Source: an uncultured bacterium (GTDB taxonomy: Bacteria; Bacillota; Clostridia; Oscillospirales; Ruminococcaceae). From it: a stretch of DNA of 51,691 nucleotides. The first letter of the stretch is position 1. Each line of letters opens with the position of its first letter. The translations under genes and the position numbers were made by a program. The stretch covers positions 1 to 51,691 of the forward strand of contig CAKXHL010000016.1 of the NCBI GenBank assembly GCA_934875375.1. The letters run 5' to 3'. The notes below the pieces were generated by a model. It was not told where the DNA came from and did not search any database. It saw nothing but the letters and a program-made list of their open reading frames with translations. Positions 18,231 to 25,221 of this stretch are shown here, piece after piece.

Positions 18231-19363
18231 GCCGGTACGAAACCCTGATCCGGGAGACAAATCCCGGTGTCTACATCCATGTGCCGTTCTGCGCCGCCAA
18301 GTGCCCCTACTGCAACTTTTACTCGGTCAAGGCCGAAGAAAGCCTCATGGACGCTTATACCGAACAAATCTGCCGGGCGCTAGCAGCTTCTGCCGAGCGC
18401 TGGCAGCGCCGGGCGGATACGTTGTATTTTGGCGGCGGCACTCCTATTTTGCTGGGCGCGCGGCGCATTGAGCGGATTGTCAGTACGGCGCGGCGGCATT
18501 TTGGATTACAAAACGCCGAAATCACGCTGGAGGCAAACCCTGCTTCCACACTGGAAGAAACGCTGCGGGATCTGTTCGCCGCCGGGGTCAACCGACTGTC
18601 TTTCGGCATGCAGTCCGCCGACGAAGAAGAGCTTCGGATCCTGGGCCGGCGGCATACGGCAAAGGAGGCGGCGCTGGCAGTGGCCCATGCGCAGGCGGCG
18701 GGATTTTCCAACATCTCGCTGGATTTGATGCTGGGTATTCCACAACAAACGGCGCAATCGGTGGAAAAGTCCATCGGATTCTGCGCCGAAACCGGTATCA
18801 CGCACATCTCGGCGTACCTGCTCAAAATCGAAGAAGGCACCCCCTTTGACCGAAACGGGGTGGCGGCCCGCTGTCCCGACCCGGACGAGCAGGCCGAACG
18901 CTATTTGCAGGCGGTGGAAGCTTTGGCGCGGCACGGATTTTGCCAATACGAAATCTCCAACTTTGCCAAACCGGGATTTTACAGCCGCCACAACTGCAAA
19001 TACTGGCTGGGCGCGGAATATCTGGGTCTCGGCCCGGCGGCCCACAGCCTGATGGCCGGACAGCGCTTCTTTTTTCCCCGGGATCTGGGCAGCTTCCTGT
19101 CGGCGGAAGACCCCCTTTTGCTTTTACAGGATGACGGGCCCGGCGGTGGCCCGGCGGAATTGGCGCTTTTAGGGCTGCGCCTTTGTCAGGGCATCGACCG
19201 CAAAGAGACGGCCGCCGCTTATCCGGATTACGACTGGAACGGCCTTTGGCAAAAATCCCGCCCCATGATCGGCGCCGGGTACATGAAAGAAGAAAACGGG
19301 CGGCTTTTCTTTACGCCGGAGGGATTTTTGCTTTCCAATTCCATTCTGGCGCGGATTTTATAA
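18227..19363 (+). CDS. hemW: HemW-like radical SAM protein
   Basis: 378 residues. The radical-SAM motif FCAAKCPYCNFYS sits near residues 24-36 (CX3CX2C), followed by YFGGGTPILL and EANPASTL, typical of the CPO-III/HemN family. The early NPGVYIHVPFC start and the short length fit HemW, a heme chaperone, rather than true coproporphyrinogen oxidase HemN, which is longer. The conserved GGTP and QYEISNFAKPGFYSRHNCKYW are intact. It overlaps the methyltransferase stop by four bases and ends in a terminator. Whether this anaerobe makes heme cannot be told here. Confidence 0.88.
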   Translation: MSRYETLIRETNPGVYIHVPFCAAKCPYCNFYSVKAEESLMDAYTEQICRALAASAERWQRRADTLYFGGGTPILLGARRIERIVSTARRHFGLQNAEITLEANPASTLEETLRDLFAAGVNRLSFGMQSADEEELRILGRRHTAKEAALAVAHAQAAGFSNISLDLMLGIPQQTAQSVEKSIGFCAETGITHISAYLLKIEEGTPFDRNGVAARCPDPDEQAERYLQAVEALARHGFCQYEISNFAKPGFYSRHNCKYWLGAEYLGLGPAAHSLMAGQRFFFPRDLGSFLSAEDPLLLLQDDGPGGGPAELALLGLRLCQGIDRKETAAAYPDYDWNGLWQKSRPMIGAGYMKEENGRLFFTPEGFLLSNSILARIL

Positions 19364-19368
19364 AAACA

Positions 19369-19397
19369 AAAGGTAGGGAAAATCCCTGCCTTTTTTC
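19369..19397. terminator. Bidirectional terminator between hemW and the anti-sigma pseudogene
   Basis: Stem GGTAGGGA / TCCCTGCC with an AAA loop (one G-T pair), flanked by AAAA and TTTTTT, so it works for both converging genes. Confidence 0.75.
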
Positions 19398-19403
19398 GTT
19401 TTA

Positions 19404-20463
19404 TCAATCCTTTGACTGCTGGCTTTCGGGCGAAAACGTAACGCGCCGCCGCCCTCGGTTTTCTTTTGGGAAGCGACAAAATATCCGTACAGCTTATATG
19501 TGGAAAGTTCCTCATAGGGAACATCGAACACATCCTCGCAATAACTTATTTGCCCCTCCTGCTCTTTCATTTGCCGAAAGGAAAAGGAATAGCGGGACAA
19601 TACCCGGTTCCCGTCGGCGTCCTTCAGATAGAAGTAGCCATGATTACTATTGTCCAGACTGTTTTTCATCTGCATCTGAACATGGAGTTTTCCATCCACA
19701 TATCTCACACCAGTCAAATCAATTCCCTTCACCGGGAAAGATGCCTCCTCATCGCCCGGCACCATAGCCTGCGCCTGACCCCGGCCATGCAAATCGATAA
19801 CCTTTTCGAAATCCTCCCCGCCCCCGCCGAAAACTTCCACCGTCTGGGTTTTCGGATTTTGAGAAACCGTACAAAGGTCCACCGGGATTTGGATATCATC
19901 ATAGACGTGTTTATCGCTTAAAAACATCCCTACGGAAAAGGTGATTTTCTTTCCCGCAATCTTCTGCCCGTCCGTCTTGATGGTAATGAGAAAGGTCTCT
20001 GTCCGGGTATTGGGATCGTAACCCACCTTCCCGCAAAAGCCTGTGCCGTCAAAGGGGAGGCGAATGTCGTAACTATCGTACAAATCTATGGTTTCGTCAA
20101 CACGATCGCCGATAAGATCCTGCATGGTAATATAGATTCTGGCTGTATCGCCGCGGATATCTGCCGACACCACCTCCATTTTGACCCCGTTGTTTGTATC
20201 GGATTTTTGCACAGGTACGAAAAACTGGGCGGCCGACGGGCTTACCAAATATATCAGTTCATAAACCGGCTCTACGCTCGCAGCCAAAACCGGAACCGTC
20301 AGCACCAGGCAAAGGCAAATTGCCGCTGCAATCAGCGCAGGTTTTAGCCGGACAAAGGGCTGTTTCGTCCCTCTTTTTCTTCGCTGCCCGCCAGCACAGC
20401 AGCAACGAGCGCCTTGTCCGGTTGGATGATATCGTTAAGCCGCCGATAGGTCTCTTTAAACAT
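19404..20463 (-). pseudogene. Broken DUF4179-type anti-sigma factor gene
   Basis: Read from the minus strand, the gene starts MFKETYRRLNDIIQPDKALV at 20463, overlapping the sigma factor stop. It shifts frame near 20367, continues KPALIAAAICLCLVLTVPVLAAS (a single membrane helix) and a roughly 290-residue extracytoplasmic domain, then shifts again near 19440. There the expected ending RVTFSPESQQSKD with a stop at 19404 lies in another frame, while the open frame reads nonsense into the hemW terminator. The layout (cytoplasmic N-terminus, one helix, external beta-rich domain) is that of DUF4179 anti-sigma proteins. Two separate frameshifts make loss of function very likely. Confidence 0.8.
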
Positions 20464-20947
20464 CGTCTTCCTCCTTCATAAAATCGCGCAGCATGGCTCG
20501 CGCGCGGGTCAGCTGTGTGCGAATCGTATCAGGTTTTCGGTTTAAAATTTTGCCGATCTGTTCTGCTTTCAAATCTTCGTAATAATACAGATGAATCACC
20601 TGCCGGTATTTTGCCGGCAGCTTTTGCAGCTCGTGGTAAAGATCGGCCGTTTCTTTGCTCTCAAAGGCTAAGTCTTCCTCCACGAGCAGCACCCTCCGGC
20701 GCCAGGCGCTGCTCCACAGCTTTCTGGAACAGTTGATCGTAACCCGAATCAGCCATGCTTTGCAGTGTTCTTCACTTTCAAATACCGGCTGGTTTTTCAG
20801 ATAACGGAAAAACGCCTCTTGAAAGATCTCGTCCGCATCGTCTTTTGTCCTGGACCGGGCAAACGCCAGCCGGTACACCATGGTAGCATATTGTCGAATC
20901 ACATCTTCAGCACCATCATTCGTACGCAATGATTGCTCCTGCCGCAC
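20456..20947 (-). CDS. ECF-type RNA polymerase sigma factor
   Basis: 163 residues. Sigma region 2 is seen in YATMVYRLAFARSRTKDDADEIFQEAFFRYLK (about 21-52) and region 4 in LPAKYRQVIHLYYYEDLKAEQIGKILNRKPDTIRTQLTRARAMLRD (about 109-155), with the helix-turn-helix at the end. It would direct transcription of a stress regulon until held by its membrane anti-sigma partner. GTG start at 20947 follows GGAGGGAGA; the nearby ATG is out of frame. The downstream partner gene overlaps by eight bases and is broken, so the factor may be unrestrained. Confidence 0.88.
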   Translation of the reverse strand: MRQEQSLRTNDGAEDVIRQYATMVYRLAFARSRTKDDADEIFQEAFFRYLKNQPVFESEEHCKAWLIRVTINCSRKLWSSAWRRRVLLVEEDLAFESKETADLYHELQKLPAKYRQVIHLYYYEDLKAEQIGKILNRKPDTIRTQLTRARAMLRDFMKEEDDV

Positions 20948-21060
20948 ATTCTCCCTCCTCTACCTTTAACACCCGCCAAGGCTCCAAACGCTACGTGCGG
21001 GAATAAAAGTTTTGATATCGGCTTCTTTTTGCTTGATTTCAGTATAAAATACACAAAGAA

Positions 21061-21089
21061 TTGATTTTCTTTGTTTGTGTCATTATAAT
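21061..21089 (+). promoter_or_regulatory. Promoter of glyA
   Basis: TTGATT (21061-21066), 17-base spacer, TATAAT (21084-21089). Transcription should start near 21096, leaving a leader of about 80 bases. Confidence 0.8.
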
Positions 21090-21110
21090 AAAAGAAAAAG
21101 AAAATAAAAA

Positions 21111-21150
21111 AACCGGCGGCGGAAAACGCAGGCGCTTTCCGCCGCCGGTT
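21111..21150. promoter_or_regulatory. Strong hairpin in the glyA leader
   Basis: Perfect 15-bp stem (arms 21111-21125 and 21136-21150, core CCGGCGGCGGAAA) with a 10-base loop, 14 bases before the AAAGGA ribosome site. On the plus strand no T run follows, so it is not a simple terminator there. On the minus strand it is followed by T6ATTTTC and would act as one, although no minus-strand gene precedes it. Confidence 0.6.
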
Positions 21151-21174
21151 TCCCAAAAAGAAAGGATGATCTCC

Positions 21175-22428
21175 ATGTATGCAGATATGCTGGATACCAT
21201 CGGCTTTGTGGCTAAGTATGACCCGGAATTGGGCAGTGCCATGCAGGAAGAGCTGGCCCGCCAAAGAAGAAATATTGAACTGATCGCCTCTGAGAATCTG
21301 GTCTCGCCGGCTGTCATGGCGGCCATGGGATCGGTTCTCACCAATAAATACGCCGAGGGTTATCCCGGCAAGCGCTACTATGGCGGCTGCCAGTGCGTGG
21401 ACAAGGTGGAAAATCTGGCCATTGAGCGGGCGAAAAAGCTCTTCGGCGCGGAGCACGCCAACGTACAGCCTCACTCTGGCGCGCAGGCCAACATGGCGGT
21501 TTATTTTGCGCTTATCCAACCCGGCGACACGGTGCTGGGCATGAACTTGGCTCACGGCGGCCATCTGACCCATGGCTCGCCGGTAAACATGTCCGGCACC
21601 TATTTTCAATTCGTTCCTTATGGTGTAGACGCCAAAACCGGCACCATCGACTACGATGAGCTGACGCGGCTGGCGATGGAGCATAAACCCAAACTGATTG
21701 TGGCAGGCGCTTCCGCTTACGCCCGCGCCATCGACTTTGCCAAATTCCGCGAAGTGGCCGACGCCTGCGGCGCTTACCTGATGGTGGATATGGCTCACAT
21801 CGCCGGTCTGGTAGCGGCCGGGCTGCATCAGTCGCCGGTGCCTTACGCCGACGTTGTCACCACCACTACCCACAAGACCTTGCGCGGCCCCCGCGGCGGC
21901 ATGATTCTCTGCCGGGAAGCGCTGGCCAAGCAGATCGACAAAGCGATTTTCCCCGGCACCCAGGGCGGTCCGCTGGAACACATTATCGCCGGCAAGGCCG
22001 TTTGCTTTGGCGAGGCGCTGAAACCGGAATTCAAAGAATATCAAAAGAAGATCGTGGAAAACGCCGCCCATCTGGCCCACTGCCTGACGAAGGAGGGCTT
22101 TGATCTGGTCGGCGGCGGCACCGACAATCACCTGCTTTTGCTGGATCTGCGCTCTATGAACATCACCGGTAAGGAGCTGGAGCGCCGGCTGGACGAGGTG
22201 TATATTACCGTGAACAAAAACGCTATCCCCGACGATCCCCAGAAGCCCTTTGTCACCAGCGGCATCCGGGTAGGAACCCCTTACGTAACCTCCCGCGGCT
22301 TTGGCAAAGAAGAAATGGAGAAAATTGCCCGTTGGATCTATCTGGCGGCTACCGATTTTGAAAATGCCGCCGATCAAATCCGGGCCGAAGTAAACGAGAC
22401 CTGCGCTAAATTCCCTCTGTACGAATAA
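21175..22428 (+). CDS. glyA: Serine hydroxymethyltransferase
   Basis: 417 residues, normal for the family. It converts serine and tetrahydrofolate to glycine and 5,10-methylene-THF with pyridoxal phosphate. The PLP lysine lies in VVTTTTHKTLRGPRGG (near residue 230). Other hallmarks are LIASENLVSPAVM, EGYPGKRYYGGC and NVQPHSGAQANMAVY. Start ATG at 21175 has AAAGGA eight bases upstream; the frame is open farther up, but that part crosses the promoter and hairpin. A small membrane-protein gene follows after 28 bases. Confidence 0.96.
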   Translation: MYADMLDTIGFVAKYDPELGSAMQEELARQRRNIELIASENLVSPAVMAAMGSVLTNKYAEGYPGKRYYGGCQCVDKVENLAIERAKKLFGAEHANVQPHSGAQANMAVYFALIQPGDTVLGMNLAHGGHLTHGSPVNMSGTYFQFVPYGVDAKTGTIDYDELTRLAMEHKPKLIVAGASAYARAIDFAKFREVADACGAYLMVDMAHIAGLVAAGLHQSPVPYADVVTTTTHKTLRGPRGGMILCREALAKQIDKAIFPGTQGGPLEHIIAGKAVCFGEALKPEFKEYQKKIVENAAHLAHCLTKEGFDLVGGGTDNHLLLLDLRSMNITGKELERRLDEVYITVNKNAIPDDPQKPFVTSGIRVGTPYVTSRGFGKEEMEKIARWIYLAATDFENAADQIRAEVNETCAKFPLYE

Positions 22429-22456
22429 GCGCACAAAGAAAAGGAGGTTTCCCTCC

Positions 22457-22678
22457 ATGAAAAAGAAAAAAGCCGGGCGTGCCTTTTTATGGAGTGGGAT
22501 CGCACTGGTTTTACTGGCTGTAGGCTTTGTCTGGTACGCGCTGAACCATCCGGAGTGCGGCACCCCGTTTGGGCTCTCGTTAGCCGGCGCCCGGATTCTC
22601 TATGGCCTGTACCTGTTGGGAACTGCTGCAATGTTTGTTCTTTGGGTCATTTTCCGCAAAAAAGGACAAATGCATTAA
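22457..22678 (+). CDS. Small two-helix membrane protein
   Basis: 73 residues with a basic N-terminus (MKKKKAGRAF), a hydrophobic helix at about 11-28, a short loop containing NHPECGTPFGLS, and a second helix at about 46-65, ending RKKGQMH. AAAAGGAGG precedes the ATG, so it is very probably translated. Only 28 bases separate it from glyA and I see no terminator between, so it is likely co-transcribed. I do not recognise a family and assign no function. Confidence 0.7.
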   Translation: MKKKKAGRAFLWSGIALVLLAVGFVWYALNHPECGTPFGLSLAGARILYGLYLLGTAAMFVLWVIFRKKGQMH

Positions 22679-22746
22679 TGTTTGTAATTTCCGCTTTTCG
22701 GCAATGCCGGGGAGCGGAATTTATTATCGTTATAAAACAAAAGTTC

Positions 22747-22775
22747 TTCTCATTCCGGCAAAAAACTGCTACAAT
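22747..22775 (+). promoter_or_regulatory. Promoter of rarA
   Basis: TTCTCA (22747-22752), 17-base spacer, TACAAT (22770-22775), about 60 bases before the rarA start. The -35 matches consensus at four of six. Confidence 0.55.
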
Positions 22776-22834
22776 AGAAAAATCGATACATTTACATTGA
22801 TACGCGGATCTTCCGCAGGAAAGGGGGATTTGTT

Positions 22835-24121
22835 ATGGCGGCACCACTGGCGGACCGAATCCGTCCGGACAGCCTGGACGACGTGGTGGGACAGGCTCAC
22901 CTACTGGGTCCCGGCGCCGTTTTGCGGCGGATGGTGGATTCGGGGCATATCACCAATATGATTTTTTACGGGCCTTCCGGCGTGGGAAAAACGACAGTAG
23001 CGAGAATCATCGCTCAAAAAACCGGCAAGACCCTGCACAAACTCAACGGTACCAGCGCCAGCGTTTCGGACATTAAGGAAATTATCAATGGACTGGGCAC
23101 CTTTGAAGCCATGGGTGGGGTGCTTTTGTACCTGGATGAAATCCAGTACCTGAACAAAAAGCAGCAGCAGTCGCTGCTGGAGTTTATTGAAAACGGGCAG
23201 ATTACCCTCATTGCCTCCACCACTGAAAACCCCTATTTCTATGTTTACAACGCGATTTTAAGCCGTTCCACTGTTTTTGAGTTCAAACCGGTGGATGCGG
23301 CCGATATCGAGGCGGCGGTTCGGCGGGCTTTTGCCATTTTGGAGCAGGAACAGCAAACGCCGCTGGAGCTGGAAGACGGCGTCGTGGAAGCCATTGCCCT
23401 GGGCTGCGGCGGCGACGTGCGCAAATCCATCAACGCGGTGGAGATGTGCGTGCTGTCCGCTCCGGTACAGGACGGGCGGCGCTGCATTGGCATGGACGCA
23501 GTAGAGCAGGTGAGCCAACGCAGCGCCATGCGCTATGACCGGGACGGCGACGCCCACTACGACATCCTTTCCGCCTTTCACAAGTCGGTGCGCGGCTCAG
23601 ACGAAAATGCGGCGCTGCATTATCTGGCCAGGCTCCTGGTCGCCGGGGATCTTCTCTCTCCCTGCCGGCGGCTTTTATGTATTGCCTGTGAAGATATCGG
23701 CTTGGCATGGCCCCAGGCCATTCCCATTGTGAAGGCCTGTGTAGACAGCGCTTTGCAGCTGGGGCTGCCGGAAGCGCGGCTTCCTTTGGCCGACGCCACC
23801 ATCCTTTTATGCACCGCGCCCAAATCCAACGCCGGGGTGTTGGCCATTGACGCGGCTATGGCCGATGTGAAAAATGGCAAAACCGGAGACATCCCCGCCT
23901 ATCTCAAGGACAGCCACTATTCCGGCGCCAAAAAGCTGGGGCGGGGCCTCACCTACCAGTATCCGCACCCTTACCCGGGGCACTACTATCCTCAGCAGTA
24001 CCTGCCGGACGAAATCCGCGACCGGGTATACTACCAGTTTCAGGACAACAAGACCGAACAGGCGGCGGCCGCCTACCGCAAGCAAATCCTGGGGCTTTGG
24101 GAGGAAAAAGGGAAAAAGTAA
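22835..24121 (+). CDS. rarA: Replication-associated recombination protein A (RarA/MgsA)
   Basis: 428 residues. An AAA+ ATPase: Walker A YGPSGVGKTTVARIIA (about 49-64), Walker B VLLYLDEIQYLNKKQQQSLLEF (about 94-115), sensor 1 IASTTENPYF, then the RarA-specific C-terminal tetramerisation part with ALHYLARLLVAGDLLSPCRRL and GLAWPQAIPIVKACVDSA, ending in the conserved YPHPYPGHYYPQQYLPD. It acts at stalled replication forks. RBS AAGGGGG before the ATG. It stands alone, between its promoter and a perfect terminator. A RuvB-like identity is excluded by the C-terminus. Confidence 0.94.
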   Translation: MAAPLADRIRPDSLDDVVGQAHLLGPGAVLRRMVDSGHITNMIFYGPSGVGKTTVARIIAQKTGKTLHKLNGTSASVSDIKEIINGLGTFEAMGGVLLYLDEIQYLNKKQQQSLLEFIENGQITLIASTTENPYFYVYNAILSRSTVFEFKPVDAADIEAAVRRAFAILEQEQQTPLELEDGVVEAIALGCGGDVRKSINAVEMCVLSAPVQDGRRCIGMDAVEQVSQRSAMRYDRDGDAHYDILSAFHKSVRGSDENAALHYLARLLVAGDLLSPCRRLLCIACEDIGLAWPQAIPIVKACVDSALQLGLPEARLPLADATILLCTAPKSNAGVLAIDAAMADVKNGKTGDIPAYLKDSHYSGAKKLGRGLTYQYPHPYPGHYYPQQYLPDEIRDRVYYQFQDNKTEQAAAAYRKQILGLWEEKGKK

Positions 24122-24127
24122 CCATAA

Positions 24128-24163
24128 TAAAAAAGCCCGGATTTTAAAATCCGGGCTTTTTCT
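24128..24163 (+). terminator. Terminator of rarA
   Basis: Perfect stem AAGCCCGGATTTT / AAAATCCGGGCTT followed by TTT, with A-rich upstream flank; likely bidirectional. The next 110 bases hold no gene. Confidence 0.9.
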
Positions 24164-24274
24164 TCTGTTTTTTCAAGCCGACATGCGGTAAAACGCCGTT
24201 TGGGACAGGTTGTTGACAGAATGGAACCCTTTCACCGGAAGAATCAATCCCGGATGGAAAACACGCCCTTTCCG

Positions 24275-24955
24275 CTACCACAATAAGCAAAGCAGCATCG
24301 GAAGAAAGATGGCCGGCAGGTAGTTCATGACCTTCAGTTTGGTCAGCCCCAGCATGTTAAGCCCCAGCCCGATGATCAGCACCGAGCCCACGCAGGTCAT
24401 TTCCGCAATGACCGCATCCCCCAAAAAAGGGGCCGCCAGCCCCGCCAGCAAGGTAATGCCACCCTGAAACACCAGAACAAAACCCGCTGCGAACAGCACC
24501 CCCAGCCCCAAAGAAGAAGCAAAAATCATAGATGAAACAAAATCCAGCATGGATTTGGTAAACAGCATCTGATGGTCGCCGGTCAGGCCGCTTTGCAGAG
24601 AACCGACGATGGTCATAGCCCCTACGCAGAACATCAGGCTGGCAGTGACGAACCCTTCAGCAATGGAAACCCCGCCGGTCCCCTTTGAAAAACGCCGTTC
24701 CACCCACTCTCCCAGTCTTTGGATTTTTCCGTCCAGATCCAGAAGTTCGCCCAGCAATGCGCCGATGACAACCGACAAAATCAGCTTGAGCGTATCCCTA
24801 CCGTCCAACGCGCCGGAAATACCGATGGTGATGGTACATAGTGCAAGCCCCTTCATCAGCGTATCGGCCAGCCGCTGCGACAGGCCCTTTTGAATCAGCA
24901 GCCCAATGGACCCGCCGATTAACACCGCCGCTACATTGACCCAAGTTCCCAACAT
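24275..24955 (-). CDS. DUF554 family membrane protein
   Basis: About 226 residues with six to seven hydrophobic helices, beginning MLGTWVNVAAVLIGGSIGLLI and containing GIQ-like ALCTITIGISGALDG, FCVGAMTIVGSLQSGLTGDH and LTKLKVMNYLPAIFLPMLL, as in the YqgA/DUF554 family. These are integral membrane proteins thought to be transporters, but with no settled function. ATG 24955 is preferred to 24961 because AGGAG lies eight bases before it. Monocistronic, divergent from secA across 266 bases. Confidence 0.85.
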   Translation of the reverse strand: MLGTWVNVAAVLIGGSIGLLIQKGLSQRLADTLMKGLALCTITIGISGALDGRDTLKLILSVVIGALLGELLDLDGKIQRLGEWVERRFSKGTGGVSIAEGFVTASLMFCVGAMTIVGSLQSGLTGDHQMLFTKSMLDFVSSMIFASSLGLGVLFAAGFVLVFQGGITLLAGLAAPFLGDAVIAEMTCVGSVLIIGLGLNMLGLTKLKVMNYLPAIFLPMLLCLLW

Positions 24956-25129
24956 TCTCATTTCTCCTTTTTAAGGTATCGCAAAGCCCGTATGTTAAGA
25001 TCTGATCTACCAAATATCCCGCAATACTTATTTTTTCAGTATACACGGCGAATCCGGTTAGGACAAGGCCAGAAATCGGTTTTTTCATCGGTAAGTTAAC
25101 AAAAAATTCACAGAAACGAGCTAGCTTGT

Positions 25130-25159
25130 TTGACAAATCCGCATAGAAAGAGATACAAT
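25130..25159 (+). promoter_or_regulatory. Promoter of secA
   Basis: Consensus TTGACA (25130-25135), 18-base spacer, TACAAT (25154-25159), about 60 bases before the secA start. Confidence 0.75.
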
Positions 25160-25221
25160 AAAAAAGTATCGGGCTTTTGGCCCGGAAAGCGGTTTTCGAC
25201 TGCGAGGAGGGATTTGATAGC

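Noticed and set aside
20899..22563. 554-codon open frame on the minus strand across glyA
   Set aside because: Antisense shadow of glyA and its promoter; low-complexity Phe/Ala/Gly-rich product without motifs.
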